From: Gnetum montanum
Taxonomy: Eukaryota > Streptophyta > Gnetopsida > Gnetales > Gnetaceae
NCBI GenBank assembly: GCA_015680685.1
Contig: MNCI01028786.1
Location: 98,230-139,069 of the forward strand
Length of the DNA: 40,840 bases
Direction of reading: 5' to 3'
Part shown: piece by piece, positions 1 through 9,689 of the stretch
Position numbering within the stretch: the stretch's first letter is position 1
Layout: the number at the start of each line of letters is the position of its first letter
Made by a program: the position numbers and the translations under genes
The notes under the pieces: generated by a model
Databases searched by the model: none
The model's input: the letters and a program-made list of their open reading frames with translations, nothing else
What the model was told of the DNA's origin: nothing

Positions 1-355
1 CCACCAAGACAACCCCCCCACCCATCCACAACCAACCCACACGTCCCACGTGGTCTCCCCCCAGTCACCCACATCCCCGTTGATCCCAGACACCACAGAA
101 TCGGGGCCCGAGCTTCCCCCTTTGGGGGAGTGGGTAAGCGTGGTTCAGGGGAGCACTCGAAACCGACATCGCTAGGCGCAGGAGTCCCCAACCGAGGAGG
201 TTGGATGCAGCCTAGTGGTATAGGATGGAGAGGGTCGCCCAGGACGGCCGAGTGAGACCCGGTCTAGGAGCAAGCAAGCCCAACAGAATATCGACTTGGG
301 GCTGCAACAGACCCTTCGGGAGGTCTACCAACATTGCACCTTCGGTCACACATGA
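1..355 (+). pseudogene. L1 ORF1 C-terminal tail
   Basis: This is the end of the LINE ORF1 (nucleic-acid-binding, Gag-like) frame. In the frame that ends with TGA at 353-355 one reads a GEWVSVVQGSTRNRHR-like segment, then a basic Gln/Arg-rich tail with GLQQTLREVYQ. The same tail is present in L2 and, more diverged, in L5. Two in-frame stops break it. The terminal TGA overlaps the ORF2 start as ATGA at 352-355. The domains seen upstream in L5 (DUF4283-like and zinc knuckle) would lie before the window. Confidence 0.65.
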
Positions 356-1185
356 AGGTGTTTAGTTGGAATTGTAGGGGACAGGGTGCTGTATTGTTAA
401 AGAGGAAGACTGTGACATTGTTTGCCTCCATGAGACTAAGCTACAAGCAATGGAATCATACCTTCTCCAATGGGAAGGTTGGTTTACCCAGGTGCACCCT
501 TGCCAGGGCAGGGTCGGGGGCCTTGCCATTTTGGCATGGTACGCCCTGCAGTTGGTGGACACTTTGCAGTGGGCCATCACCATCCAGATTCCTACTCAGG
601 GGATTTGGTTGACCAACTTCTACGGGGTGCAAGCTTGGGAGCTGAGGCTGCAGGAGCTGAACCGGGTGGCGGCGTTGGTGCCAGACCATCGTTCTTGGAT
701 GGTGGTGGGTGATTTCAACCAGCGTTCACACCCTTGGGAGAAGTCTGGGGGAGTTGCCCCCCTCCCCCAGGCGTGCAAGCTTTCCAAGACTTCCTGGCAG
801 CTCACTTCTTGGTGGACTTAACCCATTGAGAACTGCCAGTTCACTTGGAGCAATCGACGGAAAGGGTCGGATCGTATCCTCTCCCGAATTGATTGGATCT
901 GCGTTAGCTCCGACCTCCTCCTCTGCTCCACCGTGCACATGTCGGGACAGGAAAGAGTCACCTTCGATCACCGCTCGCTGGTCTGTTTGCTCGGACCGGA
1001 TAAGCCTTGGGTCCCACGCCCCTTCCGCTTCGAGGCCACATGGCTTTCCAAGTCGTGGCTGAGGCCTTTGGTTGAGGATATCTGGGCAGAGTATCAACCT
1101 GACCGTGATGACCCCCGAAATTTCCTCAAAGATGCCTTTCTTCGTCTCAAGTGGGCCACCCAGGTTAGGTCAAAGGATGGTTCGG
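352..1185 (+). pseudogene. L1 ORF2 endonuclease domain (AP-type, EEP superfamily)
   Basis: This is the N-terminal target-nicking endonuclease of LINE ORF2. Start ATG 352 gives MKVFSWNCRGQG, the conserved N-terminal Asn strand. A small deletion then shifts frame; CLHETK (catalytic Glu), TNFYG and GDFN follow in the next frame. A 1-nt deletion in a G/C tract near 745-775 shifts the frame again. The DHRSLV motif (catalytic His) is near 967. L2 carries the same tract frameshift. The domain has the normal length and motif order for plant L1-type LINEs, but it cannot be translated as one protein. Confidence 0.85.
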
Positions 1186-1512
1186 GACTAGCTCGATCAA
1201 CTCTAGGCCCGGCAGGAGGCTGGGGAGGACTTGCATCTGGAGGAGCTGCGTCTCCTACGTCAGCTCCAAAGCCTTGACCTGGAGGAGGAAACGTATTGGC
1301 GACAGCACTTCCGGGTTAGATGGCTCCGTGAGGGGGACATGCAGACAAGATTTTTCTTCACCATGGCCAAAACTCGGGGTGGGGGCTAGCCCCGTTGCCT
1401 GTGAACCCAGACAAGCAAAGTTATTGACAACCCGCAGGGGATCGCCAATGAGATGTCGTAATACTGGGGGAAAATTTGGACCAAGTGGCCTACTTAGCCC
1501 CTCTCGGTCCAT

Positions 1513-2815
1513 GTGGAGACGGTGCTACACAAAGGGGACAATAGGCAACTGATGGCCCCCTTCTCTTGGTTGGAACTCACTACCACTATCAACAGCATGC
1601 CAGGAGGGAAAGTGCCTGGACCTGACGAATGGTCCCTTGAATTCTTCAAGACCTTTCTGGATATTGTAGGGCCCAATATCCTGGATGCGTTCAACCTCAT
1701 GTTAGCCAGGAGGCAACTCAATTGCTCTTGCATCGTGTGCATTCCCAAGCAGATTGATGCACACCGTTCAGAGCACTTCCGTCCCATTGGAGTTTGCAAC
1801 GTCCTCATCCGGATTTTCTCCAAGCTCCTAGTCAACCGACTTGGGCCTCTCCTACCCAAGCTGGTGGGAATCAATTAGGCTGGCTTCGTGTAGGGTCGGA
1901 TCTTTCAGCATCAGGTTCTCCTCATGCAGGAGGTGTTGCACTCCCTTCGATCTACGAGTTTCCCCAGCCTCTGTCTCAAACTTGATATCGCCAAGGCATA
2001 TGATATGCTCAGCTGGGAAGCCTTGCAAGCCATTATGCGTCAAAAAGGGTTTGACCATAGTTTCATCCAGCTTTGTATACACATCCAGTCCTCCGTCGGC
2101 TTTTCTTTCGATGTGGGGGGGCGGCTGTGGGGCTTTTCACCCCTAGGCAGGGGGTTGAGACAGGGCGACCCGCTTTTGCCCATGCTCTTCATCATTGCTA
2201 TGGACCTTATGTAGCATTATTGCAGCACTTCTGGGGTGGAGGGCTTGGACATTGTTGGGGTGGCCTATAGGGGTTGAACACTATGCAGATGACACCATGC
2301 TGCTCAGTCGGGCAGCGGCCCCACAAGCATGCTGCATTAACACGGCCTTGACCCGATTGGCAGCTGAATTGGGATTGGAAATTAACCGCACCAAATCCAC
2401 GGTGCACTTTATTAATGTTGATGCGCAAGTAAAACGCAGGGTGGTGCAAATCTTAGATATCCAGCCTGGGACAACCAAAGACACATACATGGGCATCCTG
2501 TTGTACCAGTGGGGCTGAAACAATTCGTGGGGGCCACTCCTGGAGAAGGTTGAGAGGCGTATGAATCACTGGGCCAATCGCTTTCTGACTCGCAAGGGCC
2601 ATCTCCTCGTGGCAACCAGGATTCTCATGGCTGTCACATGGTTCGTGGCGGCTGTTGCCGCTCACCCAAACGCCATCACCAATCAGATTAATAGGATGGT
2701 CCGAAGCTTTGTTTGGCCGGGGGGGGGGGGGGGCGGGNGAACTAGGCACGCATCGCATGCCCCCGTAAGGTGGGGGGGCTGGGCATTACATCCTTCGAGG
2801 ACGAAATCATGTTAG
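1513..2815 (+). pseudogene. L1 ORF2 reverse transcriptase domain
   Basis: This is the reverse transcriptase core of the LINE, which copies the element's RNA at the nicked target. The motifs appear in order: GGKVPGPDEW, FRPIGVCN, LKLDIAKAYDMLSW, GLRQGDPLLPMLFI and the catalytic YADD at 2282-2293, followed by a thumb-like region (LEINRTKSTVHF, NHWANRFLTRKGHLL). The core is spread over several frames with stops at about 1876, 2213 and 2516. A G run with an N interrupts it near 2720-2738. The catalytic Asp pair is intact in sequence, but the ORF is broken. The 1186-1512 stretch upstream is the ORF2 linker, readable only in pieces. Confidence 0.88.
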
Positions 2816-3110
2816 GACAACAACGGCTCTTGCACCGCATGACTCGCCCGCACGGGGAACCGAGTTAGTGGGCCCGAATCATCAATGTCAAATACTTGCA
2901 GTGGGAGGCTGGGACGTGTGCCTCGCGGCCCTGACAGACGATTTGCTAGCATGCACGGGTGATGCTGGCCCAAGGATGGTTGGACCTCGAGCCGCGCGCC
3001 TTGCTGTCAGCCAAATATCTGCTGGAGGCTGGCTGGCAGTAGATCTAGCGCAGGTGGCTCCTCGAAAAAATAAAAATCTTCCTCTGGCTTGTATGGTCTG
3101 ACGCACTCCC

Positions 3111-3475
3111 TGTGCCGCTGCTTTGTGCAGGCGTGGCATCATGCAGGACGACACCTGTCCTTGCTGTGGCGTCGCGCCCGAGACGGTTAAACACTTTGCC
3201 TTTGACTGCGGCTACATGCGCTCCACTTGGCGCGTGGTGGGCTGTGCCCCCCCCCCCCCCTAATGCAACTTACTGGTGATTCTTGGGCCACGCTACTTTT
3301 ATGGGTGGCATGGAAGGCAAGAAACCACACTGTGTTTCATCAAGACAAGCTGCCCCCCACCCTAGTGGCTAATTTCTTAGACCCACCACATGTGGAGCGA
3401 AATCGAGGCGGCAATGGGTGTGACACCGATGTTCGAGCTTGACTGCGTTGCCTTTCGGGAGGATGAGGAGCTCTA
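3111..3475 (+). pseudogene. L1 ORF2 zf-RVT-type Cys/His tail
   Basis: This is the C-terminal zinc-binding region typical of plant LINE reverse transcriptases. DDTCPCCGVAPETVKHFAFDCG gives a Cys-x2-Cys...His...Cys pattern and starts near 3147. LLWVAWKARNHTVFHQ follows after a frameshift in a C run at 3246-3259. The frame then returns with MWSEIEAAMG from 3390. That frame is the same one used by the downstream domain X, which is evidence that X is a continuation of ORF2 rather than a separate gene. Confidence 0.75.
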
Positions 3476-3553
3476 GCGGTTGGTAACCCGATGTGGCTAG
3501 TCTGCCCTGTTGCAGCGGTTGGTAACCCGGTGTGGCTAGTCTGCCCTGTTGCA
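3476..3553 (+). repeat. 39-bp perfect-but-one tandem duplication in L1 ORF2
   Basis: The units 3476-3514 and 3515-3553 differ at one position, and the first 9 bases recur again at 3554. Each unit encodes 13 residues (RLVTRCG, stop, SALLQ), with the same TAG in both. The duplication lies exactly between the reverse transcriptase tail and domain X and keeps the frame. Confidence 0.95.
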
Positions 3554-4010
3554 GCGGTTGGTCAGCGACCCAGATCTGGCGGATGACGCATTTTTCGCTA
3601 ACTGGGATGACGATCGGACCGTCTTCCGAGGACGCGAGATTCGTGTCACCGAGTCAGCTATCACCAGCTATCTGGGGACCCAAGCCGCTAGAGAAATCAT
3701 TCTGCCTACCACCTGCGGCCTACAGGATGCTGAGCTTTTCTTTGACGGACCCGTACCACGTACGCAAAGTCGACAGGTTCCCAGATCTTCCCTCCCCCCG
3801 TCTTTGGGCCCGGGCAGCCGATCTGGTGGACCATTTTTTCGTCCAATTTGGCAACGGGTCGAAACTTCAGGGTCTGCACTTTGTTTTTATGCGTTGTTTG
3901 AAGTTAGGCCTCCAGATTAACCTCCCGCGTTTTTTCTTGGAGGTTCTCCTTCTTAAGCGACGCGGCCGGCATTCGAGGCTGATCTTGGCTCTGTGGAGGG
4001 GAGCTAGGGG
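3554..4010 (+). pseudogene. L1 ORF2 extension: domain X
   Basis: This conserved domain of unknown function follows the reverse transcriptase tail. It begins LLQRLVSDPDLADDAFF, continues VFRGREIRVTESAITSYLG and DAELFFDGPVPRT, then shifts frame into SKLQGLHFVFMRCLKLG, INLPRFFLEV and RHSRLILALW. The same order of motifs occurs in L3, L5 and L6: F(F)xxW, LFRGxxI, xxxLG, VPRTRSxQVLKxxLLxLW, SKLxxLHFxxMxCLxxG, PxFFLxxL. The overall layout (RGxxI...LG...W...G..IN) recalls the 'putative plant transposon protein' domain (PF20167), but that link is inferred by eye. No catalytic residues are recognised. At least one frameshift breaks it. Confidence 0.75.
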
Positions 4011-4064
4011 GCGCTTGGCCAGTCGTCCTCTGCCCCCCATGGGGGGTCACCCCTGCCTGCTCCC

Positions 4065-4823
4065 TTGCTGCCCCCTGACCCCTCGGCCTCGCCTAGCCGG
4101 GGAACTCGTTGGACCCTGCCAACGACAACCTTCGTGTGGGGACGTCGCTTCCAGCGAGGTCAGCGCCTCCTTGCCAGCCTCTTCAGGACGGCTTCCCCCT
4201 TGCCGGACCCCTCCAGCGACCGCACAAACTGGGCCGAAGAGCTACAACAGGCCGAGCAGAGAGCCGTGACTGCTGCGCGGGAGGCGGAGCAGCGTGAGTG
4301 GGAGGCCAAATGGCACGAACGGGAGCAGGAGCTGATGCAACAGCATGAGCTAATGGCGGAGGCCGCTCGAGCCTGGCTAGTTGACAAGATCCGGGCCTAG
4401 GTGTGGGAGGAGCTGAGGCAGGAGGACGCGGCCCGTAGAGCGCAGGAGGAGGAGGAGAGGGCGGAGCAAGAACGTTTACAGGAGGAGGAGGAGCAGAGGC
4501 AAAGACAGCTTGATTGGGCACACGAGCACAGCGCCCGGCAGTGGCTCAGGGGCTCGAGGGGGGGGGTGATGCCCATACCTCATCTTGGGTATCAGTTGTG
4601 AGAGCTCCTGGGGGGAACTTCAGAGACATATCCGTCGAACCTCGGTGCGCTTCCATCCGAACGCGGGGGACTCGTCGGCGGACCGGAGCAGGCGGGAGTC
4701 TGCTATGCAGGCCAGCAGGCGGCAAATTTCATTGACACTGAGGATCACCGCAACACTTTGGATCTGCTCCATGAGCTGGAACATCTGCACTACACCTGCC
4801 GTCGTTTGTCGACTCACCCCTAG
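4065..4823 (+). pseudogene. L1 ORF2 extension: coiled coil plus J-domain-like C terminus
   Basis: 4205-4560 encodes a strongly charged Glu/Arg/Gln/Ala heptad-like stretch (EELQQAEQRAVTAAREAEQ, then EEEERAEQERLQEEEEQRQ), broken by a TAG near 4400. A conserved HxxSARQWLR motif and a G run follow, and then the J-like module: ELQRHIRRTSVRFHPN (HPN codons 4654-4662), an Arg-rich helix, and after one frameshift NFIDTEDHRNTLDLLHEL, ending at TAG 4821-4823. In DnaJ proteins helix II plus HPD stimulates Hsp70. The spacing of helix II to HPN matches a J domain, but Asp is replaced by Asn here. Function in the element is unknown. Confidence 0.7.
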
Positions 4824-4896
4824 GGGTCGAGGGTGGGGCCCACCCCCCCTCCTCTTTCTCCCGCGGCGACGTGGGTTCCTAGTGCTTTCTTTTGCC

Positions 4897-5740
4897 CCCC
4901 CCACGCTGATGGCCCACTTGAGACGAAGCAGGGCCTCTTTGAGGAAATTTCGGGGGTCATCACGGTTAGGTCGATACTCTGCTAAGATATCCTCAACCAA
5001 AGGCCTCAGCCACGGCTTGGAAAGCCATGTGGCCTTGAAGCGGAAGGGGTGTGGGGCCCGAGGCTTATCCAGTCCGAGTGAACAAACCAATGAGCGGTGA
5101 TCGGAGGTGACTCTTTCCTGTCCCAACACGTGCACGGTGGAGCGGAGGAGGAGGTCGGAGTTGACGCAAATCCGATTAATTCGGGAGAGGATATGATCTG
5201 ACCCTTTCCGCCGATTGCTCCAGGTGAATTGGTAGTTCTCAATGGGATAGTCCACCAGGGAGTGAGCTGCCAGGAAGTCTTGGAAAGCTTGCACGCCCGG
5301 GGGAGGGGGGCAACTCCCCCAGACTTCTCCCAAGGGTGTAAGCGCTGGTTGAAGTCACCCACCACCATCCAGGAACGGTGGTCTGGCACCAGCGCCGCCA
5401 CTTGGTTCAGCTCTTGCAGCCTCAGCTCCCAAGCTTGTGTCCCGTAGAAGTTGGTCAACCAAATCCCTTGAGCGGGAATTTGGATGGTGATGGCCCATTG
5501 CGAAGTGTCCACCAGCCGCAGGGCGTACCGTGCCAGAATGGCAAGGCCCCCAGCCCTGCCTTGGCAGGGGTGCACCTGGGTAAACCAACCTTCCCATTGG
5601 AGAAGGTATGATTCCATCGCTTGCAGCTTGGTTTCCTGGAGGCAAATGATGTCACAGTCTTCCTCTTTAACAATACGGCGTAGGGTATTTCTTTTATAGG
5701 GGGTACCCTGTCCCCTGCAATTCCAACTAAACACCTTCAT
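4897..5740 (-). pseudogene. L2 ORF2 endonuclease domain
   Basis: From ATG 5740 this reads MKVFSWNCRGQG, IICLQETKLQ (catalytic Glu), GLAILARYALRLVD, WLTNFYG and MVVGDFNQ in one open frame. A 1-nt deletion in the C/G tract at about 5300-5330 then moves the rest (QAFQDFLAAH, NRRKGSDHILSRI, VTSDHRSLV with the catalytic SDH) into another frame. It is the best-preserved endonuclease in the window. ALLRLKWA near 4910 is its last recognisable piece before the junction with L1. Apart from the shared frameshift, no stop breaks it. Confidence 0.87.
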
Positions 5741-6156
5741 GTGTGATCGGAGGTGCGGCATTGGGAGACCTTCCGAAGGGTCTGTTGCAGCCCCAAGTTG
5801 ATATTCCGTTGGGCTTGCTTGCCCCTAGACCGGGTCTCACTTGGCCGTCCTGGGCGGCCCTCTCTATCCTGTACCACTGGGTTGCATTCGGCCTCCTCGG
5901 TGGGGCACTCCTGCGCCTGGCAGTGTCGATTTCGGGTGCACCCCCGAACCATGTTTACCCACTCCCCAGAGGGGGAAGCTCGGGCCTTGGTTCTATGGTG
6001 TCTGGGATCGGCGGGGATGTGGGTGATCGGGGGGAGACCGCGTGGGACGTGTGGGTTGGTTGTGGATGGGGGNAGCAGGGTAAGGGGGCGGGGGTAAGGG
6101 GGAGTTTGGCTATTATGTGGGAGGGGCTGTGCGGGTGGGGGGGTTGTCGCCTGCAA
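5737..6156 (-). pseudogene. L2 ORF1 C-terminal part
   Basis: This is an open frame of about 140 codons with one N. A Pro/Thr-rich stretch is followed by GEWVNMVRGCTRNRH and a basic tail ending NINLGLQQTLRKVSQCRTS, then TGA at 5739-5737. The same tail is in L1 and L5, which identifies it as the end of ORF1. Its function is presumably RNA binding, by analogy with other LINE ORF1 proteins; the domains that would show this are not in this fragment. The stop overlaps the ORF2 ATG (ATGA). Confidence 0.65.
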
Positions 6157-6165
6157 CAGCGCTAA

Positions 6166-7060
6166 AATTAGACTAGAATGTCAGCCCCACTGTTGTCTCT
6201 GCAACATGTCAAGGAAAAAATGCGGTAGGTTAACCAGCACACCCTGCTGCAAGCAGTGCATAAAGGTGAAGTGAAGTCCCATTAATTTGGAAACATTACT
6301 TGATTGAACAAAAAATCGCTCCACCAGCTCTGCGGCATCTTGCCATAGTGCCAACAGAGCTGACTTCAAAACCTGCCCACTCCTAGTCCTAGGGATGGGC
6401 TTGGTGAAAAACTCCACGACATCTTGCAAGCCTTGACCATGTAAGGGAATTACCTCCTTCTCCACGGGCAGCCCCAACAACGCCGCCATAGACTCCACAG
6501 CCAAGGTAATGTGCACCCCCCTAAACAAAGTAACATTGCCCATCCAATTCATGAAAAAGGCCTCATCAGCCAAGTCCACCTCCCCTTGCAGTTGGGGAAG
6601 AAGATTTGCCCACTTGGCCCATTGAACCAACTCTCAGTGCGCCAGGTTGGCTCAGAAAGCATCACAATTTGGTTCCACTGTCGGCATCACCCCCATGGCT
6701 GCTTGTGCTTCCACCCATAGTTGAAGACCTTGAGCCGCAATTTGCGCCGACGGAGGCAGCGCCACACCCTGAAACACCCAGCAATTACGTGCTTTCTACA
6801 ACACCCAGAGAACTGTCATTCCCGGAGCATCCCCAGGAATTTTCAAATCTTGTTGCATATTTGTAGCACGTATCACCCGTCCAGTCAAAATGTAGTTAAT
6901 AAGGAAGTGTTCATGTGTTTCCACAGTGGCCATGCACATAGGACATGTGTCCTCAATATTTACCCCCTGCCAAAATTTAATTTTCTCTGGAAGTTTGCCC
7001 TTCCACAGTCCCCTCCATCTTCAGAAGTTTCATTTTCTCTTTATTTATCAATCAGATTCT
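6166..7060 (-). mobile_element. LINE copy L3 (ORF2 tail fragment)
   Basis: This is a minus-strand fragment holding the reverse transcriptase zinc-binding tail and domain X. It ends abruptly at about 6180-6166, where the L2 ORF1 region begins on the same strand. Its right limit near 7060 is set by loss of recognisable coding sequence. It is more AT-rich than L1 and L2 and so probably older. L2 may have inserted into it, but the missing half was not found. Confidence 0.75.
6181..7060 (-). pseudogene. L3 ORF2 fragment: zf-RVT tail and domain X
   Basis: From 7060 downwards the frame reads KGKLPEKIKFWQGVN, then DTCPMCMATVETHEHFL (zf-RVT Cys/His motif), VLWVL, stop, KARNCWVF and LWVEAQAAMGVMP. Two stops follow (near 6645-6625), and then domain X is almost intact: NLLPQLQGEVDLADEAFF, LFRGVHITLAVESMAALLG, IPRTRSGQVLKSALLALW and SKLMGLHFTFMHCLQQG. 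It ends at a TGA just before 6181. Zinc tail and X share one frame here, which directly supports X as a C-terminal part of ORF2. No coiled coil or J module follows in this copy. Confidence 0.8.
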
Positions 7061-9650
7061 GATTTTTCTCAAACCAATAATATATGGGATGTTGTTCATT
7101 AACAGACTTGTCTAACCCAACAGTTGGCCACAAGAAATGTATAAATCAGTGATATCAAATCTATTCAATTGTACAATAATACTAACTTATTTTCTTTCAG
7201 CAACCCTTATTTGAATTCAACTTTTCTAATTTGAAATAATAAATTGCACACCACTAACACTTAGTCAAACTATCTAATTTACCATAATAAAAAATAGAGA
7301 AAACACCTACATTTAACAGCTGTAATTTAACATCACTAACATTTAATAACCATAGATTAACATTCTGGATTCCTGCCACTCCATTGGACTCATAGAAAGA
7401 TAACAAAATCAGACTTGAAAAGGTGCACAAATAAGAATCAAAATTCAATCCAAGGATTAAGTATTCAAGAGGATCATCAAGCCAATTTTCCACCCAAGAA
7501 TTAAGAATTCAACAATTCTGTAAATTTCAGAAAATCAGAAAATAGACATGGGCCCATGGATACTCTCACTTTCCACTGGTGGTACCAATCTTCATATAAG
7601 GAATCCTTGGCCCCTGCTGGCAAATTGTTATACTAGTATGCTCCAAATCATTCTAGGTATTTTTGAATTGTTACAGAAATAACTCTCATCCAAGTCATTT
7701 AGGCTTGAGAGTGCAGAGGATAGGTGGAGAGGTCCATCAACAAAATTAAGGATTAAACAATCTAAAATCTCCACAACAAATCTTGTCATAGCTAATTCTA
7801 ACACAAAATGATATTCAAGGCAAAGAAAGGAGAAGAGCTGAGATATTGAGATTATTAGCCAATGCTGTCCATCACACATAGCAAGAGAAGGATTTATCTT
7901 ACCTTCTTGCTTAACTTTATCACTTACCAAGAACAATTAATGACAATATTGGATTATTGCTCAGCTCAAATTTCTCTTTGATTTGTTGCCTTTTGTAGCA
8001 GTCACAATCTTCCCTTGTTGCTATTCTTTTTTTCCATCCACAACCTTCTCATGTTGGTGTTCATTTGCTGTTTCAGCCACAATCTTCTTTTCTTCTCTTT
8101 CAGCCATTGTCTTATTGTTGTTCATTTGCTGCTTCTGTTGTAATCTTTATTGTTGTTGTTCATCTTCTTGTTCAGCCATAGTTATCTTTTTGTTGTTCTA
8201 ACTACAGTATCATTTTGTTGTTATTCATTCCCAGCCACCTCTCTTGTGATTGAGCTCTCCTTCTCTCTAATATGCACATACACATTCTCCATTTTTCGAT
8301 CTTTTTTTTCTGCCTTTTCCTCTACCCTTTCTTTATAATTGCTATTGGAATTCAAAAGATGATGGGTTGTTTCTTGTAACTGATTCTTTATTGAAAATTG
8401 TTCTGTTTTGCTTTTTTTAAATAAAACCTTTTGTCACACCACCTACTCATGAGTTCAATTCTTTCCATGATCACTCTTAAAAATTAATAAAAGTATATTT
8501 TAAGAGGTTGTAGGTTCAATTCTCTGAGTTGCAACTTTCAATATTTTGAAATTCTAATTCTACCAAGTCTCAAGTTCAATTCATCTTGATCTCACATAGC
8601 AGAAAATTGATAAACATAAACCATTTAAACATAATATCCACCTCTGTTCCTTCTTTTCTTAGCAACATGTTATTTCTAAATTTATCAGCGGTAAATTTGT
8701 AGCTGTGCTTTATTTTCAGCAATATTTCTTCTCAGAAAGCAAAGTCATAGGGTGCAGTGGAAGAGGTTCCAAAATGAAAATATAGAAGAGAGCAAGTCCA
8801 AGACCTAAAACCAAGTGAAACACCTTCTGTTTCAGGCCATTAGCAATGCAAGAGTTTCCATTTTATATTCATAATTTATTATCTCATTGTCTTATGATGC
8901 CTTGAAAGGTCATTACATGACCTTTCTACAGCCATGGATGAGGTACTCATATTCTATTAACTAATGACACTATAAAGAACAATGCATCAACAACATACAC
9001 AATATTCTAAATGTTCATTACTTAAAATAGTAAAACTATGATATACATAATATTCCCAGTTCATAGGTTAGGTACCGTCCACTTGATTTATTGGTTAAGT
9101 TCCTTATCAACATGTGCATATGTTTATATATTTAAAAGAATCATTTGTACTAAGCAAAACATACCTCTTTCATCCCTTGAAGCATAACATAAAGAATCTT
9201 TGTTTTTTCTTTTCTTTGCAAATCTGATTGCTGAATACTTAGAATTTGAACAGTAGCCCTTAGAGGTGAGAAATCCAAAACTTATATGAATGCAAGTACA
9301 TGAGATACCCACGTTGATACACACATAGAGTTTGCATAGAAACATTCTAATCAGTTTAAGAAATCATTTCAATGCACATAGGTCATGCAACACATAAAAA
9401 ATAAAAGCATAGTAACTCTCTCATAAATTATACAATATTTCAGCTTCATTTCTACTCAGCATTCATTTTATTCATTCCATTAATATATGCTAAATCAGTC
9501 AGTAGTATGTACTTAGTACTTTGCATTTAGTAATATACACAACACACATTATCACAACTTGAATCAATTATAAGGAAGAATAACAGGTCATTCAACCAAT
9601 CCTCAATACAAGCACATTAGCAACACTCTAAATCTATCACTATTAGGAAA
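7061..9650. other. AT-rich region without recognised gene
   Basis: No exon, RNA gene or element could be supported here. 7983-8340 is a pyrimidine-rich stretch with irregular TTGTTGTTC and TTTGCTG repeats. 8455-8600 contains several GTTCAATTC words that resemble a pol III B box, but no A box or tRNA fold was seen. Upstream MutS2 exons may lie here or before the window; none was recognised. Confidence 0.5.
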
Positions 9651-9689
9651 CGAATCAAGCGAAAAATAAATAAGAATAGGGAAAACAAG

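Larger units (their letters stand above)
1..4896 (+). mobile_element. LINE copy L1 (5' end outside window, 3' end truncated)
   Basis: A GC-rich non-LTR retrotransposon. In order it shows the ORF1 tail, an endonuclease, a reverse transcriptase, a zf-RVT-like tail, domain X, a coiled coil and a J-like module ending at the TAG at 4821-4823. About 70 bases of G/C-rich 3' UTR follow and resemble the 3' UTR of L7. The sequence then switches abruptly, near 4896, into the endonuclease of L2 on the other strand, so the normal poly(A) terminus is missing. Many stops and frameshifts show that it is dead. An N at 2738 sits in a long G run. Confidence 0.85.
4897..6165 (-). mobile_element. LINE copy L2 (ORF1 tail and endonuclease only)
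   Basis: This is a second, closely related copy on the minus strand. Reading from 6165 downwards it contains the ORF1 tail, the ATGA overlap at 5740-5737 and the endonuclease. It stops near 4897, where L1's 3' UTR begins on the opposite strand. It matches L1 from 1 to about 1180 in inverted orientation. It has no reverse transcriptase and no poly(A), so it is truncated at the 3' side. An N lies at 6073 in a G run. Confidence 0.85.

Noticed and set aside
4620-5333. 237-codon minus-strand ORF as one protein
   Set aside because: Its second half (4897-4620) is antisense to the L1 J module; only the first half is the L2 endonuclease.
1-6165. L1/L2 as a single twin-primed insertion
   Set aside because: Both parts contain the same ORF1 tail and endonuclease, and the inverted part lies at the 3' side, so they are two copies.
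7628-7936. 102-codon minus-strand ORF
   Set aside because: No recognisable domain or partner exon, and AT-rich sequence gives such ORFs by chance.
8455-8600. tRNA or SINE from GTTCAATTC words
   Set aside because: No A box, no cloverleaf and no conserved head in front of the B-box-like words.
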